Position numbers and translations under genes: made by a program. From assembly GCA_023460085.1 (NCBI GenBank), contig JAEWRI010000034.1, positions 1 through 64,000 on the forward strand: a stretch of 64,000 bases of DNA. The letters are read 5' to 3'. The notes below the pieces were generated by a model. That model did not search any database and had not been told where the DNA came from. It saw only the letters and a program-made list of their open reading frames with translations. The stretch's first letter is position 1, and every line of letters begins with the position of its first letter. This DNA is from Bacillota bacterium. GTDB lineage: Bacteria; Bacillota; Clostridia; Christensenellales; SZUA-584. Below are positions 16,423 to 25,361 of the stretch, in pieces.

Positions 16423-18289
16423 GGACGCCACCGTCGTAGACCTGCCGGGAATCTATTCGCTTTCCCCGTATACGAGCGAGGAAATCATCACACGCGAGTT
16501 TATCACGAGACAGCGCCCGGACGGCATCATCAACATTGTGGACGCCACCAATATCGAGCGCAACCTGTATCTCAGCATTCAGCTGATTGAAATGGGCGTT
16601 CCGATGGTCATCGCACTCAACATGATGGACGAGGTGCGCGCCAATGGCGGCACCATCCGCGTGGAGGCCATGCAGCAGGAGCTTGGCGTTCCGGTCGTGC
16701 CCATCTCCGCGAGCAAAAATGAGGGCGTAAGCGAACTCATCGACGTTGCCATTAAAACCGCTTCGGCGCGCATCAAGCCCAAACGGCAGGACTTTTGCTC
16801 CGGCGCGACGCACCGCACGGTGCATGCCGTCGCTCACCTCATCGAGGACCATGCCGAGCGCATCGGCGTGCCGCCGCGCTTCGCCGCAACCAAGGTCATC
16901 GAGGGCGATAAGCCCATGATAGACGCGCTGGCGCTTTCGGAGCAGGAGACGACCTCCATCGACAGCAGCATACAGGAGATGGAGGATGCGCTGCAGACCG
17001 ATCGCAAGGCGGCCATCGCCGACATGCGCTACAGCTTCATCGAAAAGCTCTGTGCCGATACCGTCGTGAAGCCCAAAGAAAACAAGCAGCACGCGCGCAG
17101 CGTGCGCATCGACAGCCTGCTGACCAATAAATATCTCGCCATGCCGCTTTTTCTCGCCATCATGGGCGTGGTGTTCTGGCTGACCTTCGGGGTCATCGGC
17201 AGCTTCCTCAGCGATCTGCTGGCGGGCGGCATCGAATGGGTCAGCGAAGCCACCAGCCGCGCGCTGACCGCGGGCGGCTTCAACCCGGTGATGATATCGC
17301 TGGTGGTGGACGGCATATTTGCGGGCGTGGGCAGCGTGCTGTCGTTCATTCCCACCATCGTGGTGCTGTTCTTCTTCTTATCGCTGCTGGAAGACAGCGG
17401 CTATATGGCGCGTGTTGCCTTTGTGATGGATAAGCTGCTGCGCAAGATAGGGCTTTCGGGCCGCAGCTTCGTGCCGATGCTCATCGGCTTCGGGTGCAGC
17501 GTACCCGCCATTATGGCCACGCGCACACTGCCCAGCGAGCGCGATCGCAAAATGACCATGCTGCTGACGCCCTTCATGAGCTGCAGCGCCAAGCTGCCCA
17601 TATACGGCATGTTCACGATGGCGTTCTTCCCGAACTCCCGCGCGCTGGTGATGATAGGCCTCTATGTGCTGGGCATGCTGCTGGCCGTTATCAGCGGTCT
17701 GGTGCTCAACAAAACGGTGTATCGCGGAAACCCGGTGCCGTTTATTATGGAGCTGCCCAACTACCGCCTGCCGAGCGGCAAGACCGTGCTGCGGCTGTTG
17801 TGGGATAAGGCAAAGGATTTCCTGTCGCGGGCGTTTACGGTGATCTTCATCGCGACTTTGGTCATCTGGTTCTTCCAGACGTTCGACTGGCACTTCAACG
17901 TGGTGGCGGACAGCGCGGACAGCATGCTCGCGGGCATCGGGCGGCTGGTATCGCCGGTGTTCGCTCCGCTGGGATTCTCCGACTGGCGCGCTTCCACCTC
18001 ACTGATTACGGGCTTTATGGCGAAGGAAGCCGTTATCAGCACGTTCGCGGTGCTGACGGGCGCGGGCGCGGCGGATTTGCCCGCGGCGCTTTCGCAGCTG
18101 TTTACACCTGTCGCGGCGCTGGCGTTCCTCGTGTTCACGCTCGTGTATTCGCCGTGTGTGGCGGCTATTGCGGCGGTAAAGCGCGAGATGCGCAGCGGTT
18201 GGGCGGCGCTGGGCGTGGCGCTGTATCAAACGGCCATCGCCTGGGTGGTGGCGGTCGTATTCTATCAAATCGCCCGCCTTTTGGCTTAG
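16286..18289 (+). CDS. feoB: Ferrous iron transport GTPase FeoB
   Basis: The 667-residue protein has an N-terminal GTPase domain with G1 GNQNCGKTT (7-15; usually GNPNCGKTT), G2 FPGVTVE, G3 DLPG (52-55) and G4 NMMD (112-115). Next come the helical GDI domain and a polytopic permease with two Gate motifs (SFVPMLIGFGCSVPAIMATR and the later ITGFMAKEAVIST). It imports Fe2+ across the cytoplasmic membrane. GAGAGG lies 7 bases before ATG 16286. It sits between feoA and a small FeoB-associated protein in one operon, ended by the terminator at 18461. Confidence 0.95.
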   Translation: MVFALVGNQNCGKTTLFNQLTGSNQHVGNFPGVTVERKDGIIRGHKDATVVDLPGIYSLSPYTSEEIITREFITRQRPDGIINIVDATNIERNLYLSIQLIEMGVPMVIALNMMDEVRANGGTIRVEAMQQELGVPVVPISASKNEGVSELIDVAIKTASARIKPKRQDFCSGATHRTVHAVAHLIEDHAERIGVPPRFAATKVIEGDKPMIDALALSEQETTSIDSSIQEMEDALQTDRKAAIADMRYSFIEKLCADTVVKPKENKQHARSVRIDSLLTNKYLAMPLFLAIMGVVFWLTFGVIGSFLSDLLAGGIEWVSEATSRALTAGGFNPVMISLVVDGIFAGVGSVLSFIPTIVVLFFFLSLLEDSGYMARVAFVMDKLLRKIGLSGRSFVPMLIGFGCSVPAIMATRTLPSERDRKMTMLLTPFMSCSAKLPIYGMFTMAFFPNSRALVMIGLYVLGMLLAVISGLVLNKTVYRGNPVPFIMELPNYRLPSGKTVLRLLWDKAKDFLSRAFTVIFIATLVIWFFQTFDWHFNVVADSADSMLAGIGRLVSPVFAPLGFSDWRASTSLITGFMAKEAVISTFAVLTGAGAADLPAALSQLFTPVAALAFLVFTLVYSPCVAAIAAVKREMRSGWAALGVALYQTAIAWVVAVVFYQIARLLA

Positions 18290-18298
18290 GAGGCCGGA

Positions 18299-18463
18299 AT
18301 GCATTTTATCGACTATGTGCTGATTGCCGTAATCGCCGCGCTGCTTGTGCTGGCGATCGTATACATCCGCCGCTCCGGGCAGGGCTGCAGCGGTTGCGCG
18401 TCCTGTCCATACGCGGGCAGCTGTAAAAAGAGCCGTCCCAAGCGCCGCTGCGTAAAAAAATAG
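18299..18463 (+). CDS. FeoB-associated Cys-rich membrane protein
   Basis: The 54-residue protein starts at ATG 18299, 9 bases after the feoB stop, behind TAGGAGG. It has one transmembrane helix (about residues 5-23) and then C-X2-C-X2-C-type cysteines (GCSGCASCPYAGSCK) and a basic tail. This is the layout of the FeoB-associated Cys-rich family found after feoB in Bacillota and Bacteroidota. The cysteines may bind iron or an Fe-S cluster; the role is not established. Its stop codon is part of the terminator stem. Confidence 0.85.
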   Translation: MHFIDYVLIAVIAALLVLAIVYIRRSGQGCSGCASCPYAGSCKKSRPKRRCVKK

Positions 18464-18486
18464 CAGGGATATCCCTGCTATTTTAA
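18461..18486 (+). terminator. Rho-independent terminator of the feo operon
   Basis: A perfect 20-base palindrome TAGCAGGGAT/ATCCCTGCTA (18461-18480) followed by TTTTAATA. The first three bases are the stop codon of the small Feo protein. Confidence 0.85.
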
Positions 18487-18504
18487 TATACCGTCAGGTA
18501 CCGA

Positions 18505-19113
18505 TTACAGCGGCTTTGCCTGTCCGCGCTGCGGCCACAGCGTTTCCGCCGCGCGGCTGACGTCGCTTTTCGGCAGGCGGCTGTATTCTCTCAGCAGCCG
18601 ATGGTATCCCCTGTGCGTCATGCCCAGCCGCTTGAAAGCGCGCGCCCTGCGAATGCCCCAGATGATCGGCACGGCAACCAGCGCCGCCAGCAGCACAATC
18701 GGGATGATGAGGTCCAGGTGGAGACCATATTCATAGTACCACAAAGTGGGGCGCAATGTCTCGGGCAGCCGGCCGCTGTCCAGAGAGTCCCATACCCATT
18801 GGTTAAGATAGGAATACCCAAAGGTAAGCGTGAACGGAAGCAATATCCAAAGCAGGTGAAGCGCGCCATGCTTTCTCTGAAATCGCTTTGCACGAGCCGC
18901 TTGTTCTACGTACGCTTCGTAGTCCGCGGGCAGCGGCTTGCCGCACTCACCGCAGAACCCTTCCTCCCGGTGGACCTTCCCGCCGCATAACGGGCAGGTG
19001 GACTGCCAGTCCACCGTTTCTCGCTTCAGCGTTTCCGCCACCGGCGCTCCGCACGACGAGCAATACCTGAGTCCCGGTCTCAGCTCCTCGCCGCAGTAAC
19101 TGCAATTTGGCAT
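18505..19113 (-). CDS. Double zinc-ribbon membrane protein
   Basis: The 202-residue protein begins with two zinc-ribbon modules: CSYCGEEL ... CSSCG (residues 4-22) and CPLCGGK ... CGECG (about 40-58). Two hydrophobic segments follow (about 86-107 and 132-155) and a basic C-terminal tail. Proteins of this layout are common in Clostridia and have no assigned function; the ribbons face the cytoplasm by the positive-inside rule. GGAGG lies 6 bases before ATG 19113. It is a single gene convergent with the feo operon. Confidence 0.7.
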   Translation of the reverse strand: MPNCSYCGEELRPGLRYCSSCGAPVAETLKRETVDWQSTCPLCGGKVHREEGFCGECGKPLPADYEAYVEQAARAKRFQRKHGALHLLWILLPFTLTFGYSYLNQWVWDSLDSGRLPETLRPTLWYYEYGLHLDLIIPIVLLAALVAVPIIWGIRRARAFKRLGMTHRGYHRLLREYSRLPKSDVSRAAETLWPQRGQAKPL

Positions 19114-19331
19114 AGGATACCTCCAGCTCACAAATGAACGATGCTGCCGAACCGGTTGCGTGCAGAGATGGAATGCAAGATGATGGATCATTATACCATG
19201 GAACTCGGCAGTTTTGTAGATATTCCACGGTGCAGCGGACGTTTTATTTTCACTTTTTCCGCTGTCTGCTATAATTGAGACAAGCGTATCGCGTAAGCGG
19301 TGCCGGGCCCAATATCAAAAGGAGGAAGGCT

Positions 19332-20315
19332 ATGAAGTACAGAGTTCTGGGGAAAACAGGGTATGAGGTGTCCGAGGTATCCTTTGGCACGTGGGCCATC
19401 GGCGGCAGCTGGGGAGAAGTGGACGACGCGGAGAGCCTGCGCGCGCTGGAGGCAGCGCTGGATGAAGGGGTCAACTTCTTTGACACGGCGGACGTATATG
19501 GTGACGGACGCAGCGAAAAGCTGCTCGCGCGGCTGGCCCAATCGAAGAAGCAGCGCATCATCATCGCCACCAAGGCGGGCAGAAGGCTCAGTCCGCACGT
19601 GACCGAGGGGTATACCATTGAGAACATCACCGCGTTTGTGGAGAGAAGCCTCAAAAACCTCGATACGGATTGTATCGATTTGCTGCAGCTGCATTGCCCG
19701 CCCACGCCGGTATACGACAACGCGGAGCTTTTCGAGCAGCTGAATACGATGGTGAAGGACGGCAAGGTAGCTAAGCTGGGCGTCAGCGTGGAGAAGGTGA
19801 GCGAGGCGCTGCGCGCCCTGCAATACGACAACGTCTGCACGGTGCAGATTATATTTAATATGTTCCGGCTGAAGCCCGCGGACGAATTCTTTGCAGAAGC
19901 GAAGAAACGCGATGTCGGCATCCTTGCGCGCGTACCGCTGGCAAGCGGGCTGCTCTCCGGCAGGATGACGAAGGACACCGTATTCGCGGCGGATGACCAC
20001 CGGCAGTACAACCGTCACGGCGAGCAGTTTGACAAGGGCGAGACGTTCTCCGGCGTGGACTATGAAAAGGGCCTGGCCGCGGTAGACGAACTGAAGCGCT
20101 GTCTGCCAGAAGGCATGACGATGCCGCAGTTCGCGCTGAAGTGGATATTGATGTTCGACGCGGTAAGCTGTGCGATTCCGGGCGGAAAGACCCCCGCGCA
20201 GATACAGCAGAACATGAGTGTCTCGGACATGGCCCCGCTGAGCGCGGAGACGATGGCCAAGGTGCGCGGCGTCTATGACGCGTATATCCGCGCCGATGTG
20301 CACCCGCTCTGGTGA
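19332..20315 (+). CDS. Aldo/keto reductase
   Basis: The 327-residue protein is a TIM-barrel aldo/keto reductase. It has the catalytic Asp and Tyr in NFFDTADVYGDGRSE (D52, Y57), Lys in IIIATKAGRR, His in LLQLHCPP, and C-terminal NADPH-site residues around AIPGGKTPAQIQQN. It reduces carbonyls with NAD(P)H; the substrate is unknown. GGAGGAAGG lies just before ATG 19332. The gene runs into an AhpD-like gene after 10 bases, so both are probably one operon. Confidence 0.9.
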   Translation: MKYRVLGKTGYEVSEVSFGTWAIGGSWGEVDDAESLRALEAALDEGVNFFDTADVYGDGRSEKLLARLAQSKKQRIIIATKAGRRLSPHVTEGYTIENITAFVERSLKNLDTDCIDLLQLHCPPTPVYDNAELFEQLNTMVKDGKVAKLGVSVEKVSEALRALQYDNVCTVQIIFNMFRLKPADEFFAEAKKRDVGILARVPLASGLLSGRMTKDTVFAADDHRQYNRHGEQFDKGETFSGVDYEKGLAAVDELKRCLPEGMTMPQFALKWILMFDAVSCAIPGGKTPAQIQQNMSVSDMAPLSAETMAKVRGVYDAYIRADVHPLW

Positions 20316-20325
20316 GGAGGCGGGG

Positions 20326-20676
20326 ATGGACTATCGCGAAAAAATAGAAGCCATCATTGCGAAGCGGCAGACTGCGCACGCCGCCCTCATGGCGGAGTCA
20401 ACGGTGTATCAGGCGTTTCTGCCCATGGAACGCGCGGCGTTTGCCGCCGGGGCGCTGGATAAGCGGACAAAGGAGCTTATCGCCGTGGGCATTTCGGTGA
20501 CGGAGGGCTGCGAGTCTTGTATGGAGTGGCACATCGCGCAGGCGCTGTTGGCGGGGGCTGACAAGGCGCAGGTGATGGAGGCCATCGGCGTAGGAATCGG
20601 GATGGGCGGCGGTCCGGCTACCGTATCGGCGCGCTTCGCGATCGCGGCGCTGGAGTACCATCTGCGCCGCGGATGA
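20326..20676 (+). CDS. Carboxymuconolactone decarboxylase / AhpD-like protein
   Basis: The 116-residue protein carries the AhpD-like core with CESCMEWHIAQAL, giving the C-X2-C-X3-H redox motif of this family. Length matches the short carboxymuconolactone decarboxylase type (about 110-120 residues). Members act as alkylhydroperoxidase partners or decarboxylases; with CxxC intact a thiol redox role is likelier. The start at 20326 follows GAGGAGGCGGGG. It is the second gene of the aldo/keto reductase operon. Confidence 0.88.
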   Translation: MDYREKIEAIIAKRQTAHAALMAESTVYQAFLPMERAAFAAGALDKRTKELIAVGISVTEGCESCMEWHIAQALLAGADKAQVMEAIGVGIGMGGGPATVSARFAIAALEYHLRRG

Positions 20677-20705
20677 GCCGGCCGGTTGCATAGTTCCAAG
20701 CAATT

Positions 20706-20737
20706 AAATGCCCGCTTGATGCGGGCATTTGTATTGT
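20706..20737 (+). terminator. Rho-independent terminator
   Basis: AAATGCCCGC/GCGGGCATTT (20706-20715 with 20721-20730), a 5-base loop and a T-rich tail. Confidence 0.8.
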
Positions 20738-20797
20738 TTCACGGTATTTGATATACTGCGCTCAACAGGGTAAAATGCGGGTTTGGGGGAGCGTATC

Positions 20798-21919
20798 ATG
20801 AAGGTTGTCAGGGTGAAGGACCGGAAGCAGATGCGCGCGTTCGTGCGCGTGCCGCACACCATTCACGGGAAGAATCCGTGTTATGTGCCGCCGATATGGA
20901 TGGATGAAAACAAGGCGTATACAGGGAAGAACAATCCGATACTGAAGAACTCCGATTTCGAGCTGTTTCTCGCGCTGGACGACGACGGGGTTCCTGTCGG
21001 GCGCACCATTGCCTACATCGACTTTACGTTCAACCGTTATTATGACGTCCGCATGGGCTTCTTTGGCGCGTTTGAGTGTACGGACGACGCGCAGGCGGCG
21101 GGGCTGCTGATAGAAGCGGCGGAGAGCTGGCTGAGGGAGAAGGGTATGAAGACCATCCGCGGGCCTATTCATCCCGTCGCGGAGAACTGGGGCTTCGTGT
21201 GCATGGGGTACGATACGCCGCCGGTCTATATGTCGCCCTGGAATCCGGAATACTATCACGCGTTCTTTACCGATTCGGGGTACGGCAAAGCCAAGGACTT
21301 GATGGTCTACGAGGCCGACATTGAGAAGGGCTATGCGCTGCCTGCCCGCTTCAACGATTTTGTGGAGCGCTTTCTGGCACGGTATCCGGGCATCGAAATA
21401 CGGCGGCTGGATATGCGCCGCATCAGGGAGGACGCGCGCGCCATCTGGGAGATTTCCAACACCGCTTTGGCGGACAACTGGGGCTATGTACCGCTGGAGC
21501 TGCCCGTGATGGAGGATATGCTTAAAAAACTCAAGGCGGTCGTCGATCCGGACGCGGTATGGATGGTGGAATATGAGGGAAAGCCGGTAGGCTACTGCCT
21601 CGGCTTTCCGGACATCAATATTCTGCTGAGCCGTATCCGCGGACATATGCTGCCGCTGGGCTGGGCGCGACTGCTGCTGGGAGTCAAAAAGTTGCGTGAC
21701 TACCGACTGTTCGGTCTTGCGGTCAGTCCGGAGTGGCACGGCAAGGCGCTGGATGCACTGATGTATATCCACCTGTATAGGAACCTGATCGAGAAGCGCG
21801 TGCGTATGGAAGCCAACTATATCCTGGAGGATAACCTGCACATCAAGAACGCGCTGGAGCGATTGGGGATGCAGCACTGCAAGACATACCGCATCTACGA
21901 AAAAACGCTGGAAGCATAA
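20798..21919 (+). CDS. GNAT-fold N-acyltransferase-like protein (YghO-type)
   Basis: The 373-residue protein resembles the GNAT-like family that includes YghO. The N-terminal half has PHTIHGKNPCYVPP and a GFFGAFEC strand, and the second half has a GNAT-like core (WMVEYEGKPVGYCLGFPDIN) ending in NLHIKNALERLGM. Such proteins are annotated as putative acyltransferases without known substrate. GGGGGA lies 7 bases before ATG 20798. It is a single gene between two terminators. Confidence 0.7.
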   Translation: MKVVRVKDRKQMRAFVRVPHTIHGKNPCYVPPIWMDENKAYTGKNNPILKNSDFELFLALDDDGVPVGRTIAYIDFTFNRYYDVRMGFFGAFECTDDAQAAGLLIEAAESWLREKGMKTIRGPIHPVAENWGFVCMGYDTPPVYMSPWNPEYYHAFFTDSGYGKAKDLMVYEADIEKGYALPARFNDFVERFLARYPGIEIRRLDMRRIREDARAIWEISNTALADNWGYVPLELPVMEDMLKKLKAVVDPDAVWMVEYEGKPVGYCLGFPDINILLSRIRGHMLPLGWARLLLGVKKLRDYRLFGLAVSPEWHGKALDALMYIHLYRNLIEKRVRMEANYILEDNLHIKNALERLGMQHCKTYRIYEKTLEA

Positions 21920-21925
21920 CCGGAC

Positions 21926-21951
21926 GGGGAGAAAACCATCTCCCCTTTTTT
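21926..21951 (+). terminator. Rho-independent terminator
   Basis: GGGGAGA/TCTCCCC (21926-21932 with 21939-21945), a 6-base loop and TTTTTT. Confidence 0.85.
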
Positions 21952-22061
21952 ATTACAGTAAAAATCGCCAAACGATACTGCCCGGAATGTTTCGCGCTTC
22001 GTTAAGTTCTGTTTAGATTGAGGGCGCATATTTAAAAAAAGAATCTGAAAGGGGTACAACG

Positions 22062-23417
22062 ATGAAACGTCTGAAAAGAGTAATGGCTGCCGCATGCGCG
22101 GGGATGCTCATGATATCTGCTATGGCGGGGTGCGGGACGTCCTCACAAACCGCGACGGATGCAGTCTCGTCCGCTATCGTATCGGTTGAAACCGAAACGC
22201 AGCAGGGCGGCATGGAGATGCCTCCCGATAACGGCGGCGGATCGGACAGCGCCGATACCGGAACGGGCGCAACCCTGCTGGCGGAGGGTGAGACGCTTTC
22301 CGGCGGAACATATAGCTCTGTAAATGCGGACGAGAACGCCGTGAGGGCAGAAGGAGTTACGGCAACGCTGGACGGCGTCACAGTGGAAAAGACGGGCGGA
22401 GACGCTTCAAGCAGTGATGCCAGCAGCTTTTACGGGCTGAACGCCGCGGTGCTGGCGCTGGACGGCGCGACGCTGACCGTGAACGGCGGTACGGTGACTG
22501 CGACGGCGGAAGGCGCCAACGGGGTGTTTGCCTACAACGATGCGACCATCTATATCAGCGATACGGTGATAGACGTTACCGGCGGCAACGCGGGCGGTAT
22601 CGAGGTGGCGGGCGGCGGCATCATGTACGCCACCAACCTGACGGTCAATTCCACGGTGAAGGCCGCAATCCGCAGCGACAGGGGCGGCGGTATCATGGTG
22701 GTGGACGGGGGCACCTATACGACCAGCGGCAGTTCCGGGGCCCCGGCCATTTACAGCACCGCGGACATCACCGTCAGCAACGCGACGCTGACCGCAAACG
22801 ATTCTGAAGCGGTGGTGGTGGAAGGACTGAATTCCGTAACGCTGATGAACTGCGATGTAACAGGGAACATGAGCGGTACTTACGGCGAGGACAGCGGTGA
22901 GAACATCCATAACGTCATGTTGTATCAGAGCATGTCGGGCGACGCGGAGGAAGGTACCAGCAACTTCACGATGACGGGTGGTACGCTGGTCTCCCAAAAC
23001 GGTGATATGTTCTATGTGACCAATACCGACAGCGTCATTACGCTGGTGGGCGTAGCGCTGACGCTGGCGGACGGAACCAATCTGCTGGTCGTTGCGGGCA
23101 ACGACGGAGAACGCGGCTGGGGCGAAGCGGGAAGCAACGGCGGAGTCTGTGAATTCAACATCGCGGGCCAGACGGCCGAAGGGGACATTGCGGTGGACGC
23201 CATATCGGAGCTGGCCATGAACATTACAGATGCCTCGTCGTACACCGGCGCTGTCAACGCTGACGGCACACAAGCCGCTTCGCTGGTGGTTACGCTGGAC
23301 GAGACAAGCACCTGGACGCTGACCGGTGACAGCTACGTGACGGCGTTCAACGGGAGTATGGACAACGTGGTAACGAACGGATACACACTGTACGTCAACG
23401 GGGTGGCGATGAGTTGA
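22062..23417 (+). CDS. Lipoprotein with right-handed beta-helix repeats
   Basis: The 451-residue protein has a lipoprotein signal (AMAGC, Cys24), an acidic Gly/Ser-rich linker to about residue 70, and then repeated strands of the type 'LTVNGGTVTATAEG / IYISDTVIDVTGGNAG / ITVSNATLTANDSE'. Such regular strands form a right-handed parallel beta-helix as in pectate-lyase-like and adhesin proteins. No catalytic residues were recognised. It should be anchored on the outer membrane face. AAAGGGG lies before ATG 22062. The role is likely surface binding or carbohydrate interaction, by inference. Confidence 0.7.
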   Translation: MKRLKRVMAAACAGMLMISAMAGCGTSSQTATDAVSSAIVSVETETQQGGMEMPPDNGGGSDSADTGTGATLLAEGETLSGGTYSSVNADENAVRAEGVTATLDGVTVEKTGGDASSSDASSFYGLNAAVLALDGATLTVNGGTVTATAEGANGVFAYNDATIYISDTVIDVTGGNAGGIEVAGGGIMYATNLTVNSTVKAAIRSDRGGGIMVVDGGTYTTSGSSGAPAIYSTADITVSNATLTANDSEAVVVEGLNSVTLMNCDVTGNMSGTYGEDSGENIHNVMLYQSMSGDAEEGTSNFTMTGGTLVSQNGDMFYVTNTDSVITLVGVALTLADGTNLLVVAGNDGERGWGEAGSNGGVCEFNIAGQTAEGDIAVDAISELAMNITDASSYTGAVNADGTQAASLVVTLDETSTWTLTGDSYVTAFNGSMDNVVTNGYTLYVNGVAMS

Positions 23418-23435
23418 ACCCTGTATGACAATAAG

Positions 23436-23464
23436 GGCGTGTCGCGGACTGCGGCACGCCTTTT
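23436..23464 (+). terminator. Rho-independent terminator
   Basis: GGCGTGTCGC/GCGGCACGCC (23436-23445 with 23451-23460, one G-U pair), a 5-base loop and TTTT. The rest of 23418-23626 holds no supported gene. Confidence 0.75.
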
Positions 23465-23626
23465 CCAACGATATGGATTTTGGGTTATGTACGCCTGTTC
23501 AGTGCCGGCCGAGGTACTCCTGAAGCCGTTCGTGCCATTGCACCAGTTTTTCGGAGGGGCGGCAATAAAAGCTGACCCGGAAGTGATGCGGAGAAATATT
23601 GAAATGTCTTCCCGGACAGCCGGGTA

Positions 23627-24268
23627 TTACGGCCAGAACACCTGCTCCACAAGGGATATGCTGCCCGCATCACTTACGTGGATATAGTAGAAATACGTGT
23701 CGCGCAGCAGCGTGGGGTCCAGCGTCCAGATGGCCAGAAAATCCGAATAACTGGAGGGCACAGGCGTGGCGTCCGTCACTTCGGCGCCGCTCGGCTGGAA
23801 CATCAGGCTCAGCGAAAGGGTGGTTAAGTTGATGTCCCGCAGCTGGGGATTGTCATTCTTCTCTACATATTCACCATCCGCGTAATTGTCCACTTCCTCC
23901 TGCGCATCCTCCTGCGTGTAGCCTTCGTGCTCGACGAGGTACTGCACCGCCTCGTCGCCGCGCAGCATTTCGAAGTAATCGAACTGCGCCACTCCGGTGG
24001 ACGGGTCGAACGAGACCAGACGTGCGTAGCTGGAATAGATCTCCGGGCCGGACGGCGCTTCGGACGCGGAGGCCGTTGCGGCAGAGGGGACTTCGACGGA
24101 GTCTTCGGGAGAGTCTTCAAGCGATTCCTCGGGCTGCGGGGTGTTGAGCGCGCTGATCACGTTGCCGGGCGAGGCTTCATCGCTCTGGGATGTGGATGGC
24201 GCGGGCGTGCAGGCGCTGAAAGAACAGAGAAGACACAGCGCGAGGATTATCGTCAATGTCTTTTTCAT
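23627..24268 (-). CDS. Putative lipoprotein of unknown function
   Basis: The 213-residue protein has a lipoprotein signal peptide ending in FSAC (Cys20), then a Ser/Pro/Glu-rich linker (to about residue 75) and a compact domain of about 130 residues (IYSSYARLVSFDPSTGVAQF ... GYTQEDAQEEVDNY). I do not recognise the domain. AAGGAG lies 9 bases before ATG 24268. It is a single gene, convergent with the beta-helix lipoprotein. Confidence 0.65.
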   Translation of the reverse strand: MKKTLTIILALCLLCSFSACTPAPSTSQSDEASPGNVISALNTPQPEESLEDSPEDSVEVPSAATASASEAPSGPEIYSSYARLVSFDPSTGVAQFDYFEMLRGDEAVQYLVEHEGYTQEDAQEEVDNYADGEYVEKNDNPQLRDINLTTLSLSLMFQPSGAEVTDATPVPSSYSDFLAIWTLDPTLLRDTYFYYIHVSDAGSISLVEQVFWP

Positions 24269-24372
24269 GGCGAGTCTCCTTTATAAAAAATATCCATAAC
24301 TGCCAATTACACGCTCATTATATCATTGCAGCAGGGGATAGCAAGTACGCGTAAAAAATTATGATTTAGTGC

Positions 24373-24401
24373 TTGAATTCATTACGCAAATGCATTATAA
24401 T
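24373..24401 (+). promoter_or_regulatory. Promoter of the tRNA-Ser/tRNA-Ala unit
   Basis: TTGAAT (24373-24378), a 17-base spacer and TATAAT (24396-24401), 58 bases before the first tRNA. Confidence 0.75.
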
Positions 24402-24458
24402 TAGCATCCGTAACGGAAAGTCGGGACACGACAGATCGTATCAGAATGACCCTTGTGT

Positions 24459-24549
24459 GGAGAAGTATCGAAGTGGTCATAACGGGGCGCACTCGAAATG
24501 CGTTTGTCGGGGAACCGGCACGTGGGTTCGAATCCCACCTTCTCCGCCA
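24459..24549 (+). tRNA. tRNA-Ser (anticodon CGA)
   Basis: The acceptor stem GGAGAAG pairs with CTTCTCC. The anticodon loop CTCGAAA gives anticodon CGA, reading UCG. A long variable arm (TTTGTCGGGGAACCGGCA) marks a class II tRNA, the T arm is GTGGGTTCGAATCCCAC, and CCA is encoded (24547-24549). Total 91 bases, normal for tRNA-Ser. Confidence 0.95.
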
Positions 24550-24555
24550 TCATAT

Positions 24556-24631
24556 GGGGCATTGGCTCAGCTGGTAGAGCGCTGCGTTCGCAATGCAGAG
24601 GTCAGCGGTTCGATCCCGCTATGCTCCACCA
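24556..24631 (+). tRNA. tRNA-Ala (anticodon CGC)
   Basis: The acceptor stem GGGGCAT pairs with ATGCTCC. The anticodon stem CTGCG/TGCAG holds loop TTCGCAA, anticodon CGC reading GCG. The T arm is AGCGGTTCGATCCCGCT and CCA is encoded (24629-24631). Six bases separate it from tRNA-Ser; both share one promoter and one terminator. Confidence 0.93.
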
Positions 24632-24668
24632 AAAATAAAAACACCCCGATCGGGGTGTTTTTATTTTT
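24631..24668 (+). terminator. Rho-independent terminator after tRNA-Ala
   Basis: An 18-bp perfect inverted repeat (24631-24648 with 24651-24668; core ACACCCCG/CGGGGTGT flanked by A and T runs). It works in either direction. A degenerate second copy lies at about 25028-25066. Confidence 0.9.
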
Positions 24669-24672
24669 GATA

Positions 24673-25155
24673 TAGCGGGATCGAAGCGAGCGTTAAAAAA
24701 ACGCCACAGTGTGACGTTTTTAGCGAGACGGAGCAGCACCCAAGGACAGGCAAACCGAACGGGAACGGACGCGAACAAATGCATAGCGGGATCGAAGCAG
24801 CGTTAAAAAAACGCCACAGTGTGGCGTTTTTAGCGAGACGGGGCAGCACCCAAGGACAGGTAAACCGAACAGCAACGGACGCGAATCAAATGTGTGGTAG
24901 GATCGAAGGAGCGTAGAGAAACGTGCCGTGGCACGTTTTCAGCGAGACGGGCAGCACCCAAGGACAGGCAAACCGAACGGCGATGGACGCGAATCAGAAG
25001 CAGGAAGACGGCAGTGCCGTTACGCTCCACCAAAATAGAAAGGACCCAACCGGGTGTTTTTATTATATACAGCGGGATCGAAGCGAGCGGTAAAAACCGC
25101 TTTCGCGTGCAACCAAAGCCGAACGCTGCAAGAGACGGGAGCAAGCGTCAGCGCA
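24673..25155 (+). repeat. Three tandem imperfect repeats of about 112 bases plus a partial fourth, each with a hairpin and an inverted tRNA T-arm fragment
   Basis: Units start at about 24673, 24784, 24898 and (partial) 25071. Each begins with TAGCGGGATCGAAG, the reverse complement of the tRNA-Ala T arm. A hairpin follows (AACGCCACA/TGTGGCGTT in unit 2), then AGCGAGACGG-GCAGCACCCAAGGA, and a region ending near GGACGCGAA. In unit 3 the hairpin arms change together to ACGTGCC/GGCACGT, and in unit 4 to GCGGT/ACCGC. Before unit 4 the sequence GCTCCACCAAAATA plus a weak terminator copies the tRNA-Ala 3' end. No protein-coding gene is supported here or in 25156-25361. Confidence 0.8.
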
Positions 25156-25361
25156 GCACGAGTTCTTAGCAGGCAGCGTTATTCTAGCCAGATGGACAGT
25201 ATTCCCATATTTCCAGTCCTGGAAGGAACACACCGACTATTGTAAAAAATAATTATATATAATATCATTATGTCAATGTTCCTAAGTTCCAGCATGGTAT
25301 ATACGGTCAGTAAATACGTGTAGTAACCACTGCGCAATGACAATGAAATGGGGCTTCCACC

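Noticed and set aside
24673..25070. CRISPR array
   Set aside because: The repeats are about 112 bases, adjacent and imperfect, without short constant repeats and unique spacers, and no cas genes are near.
24602..25144. Several short minus-strand frames with repeated peptides such as VCLSLGAA
   Set aside because: They arise from the tandem hairpin repeats and tRNA 3' end; no ribosome sites and the frames are not maintained between units.
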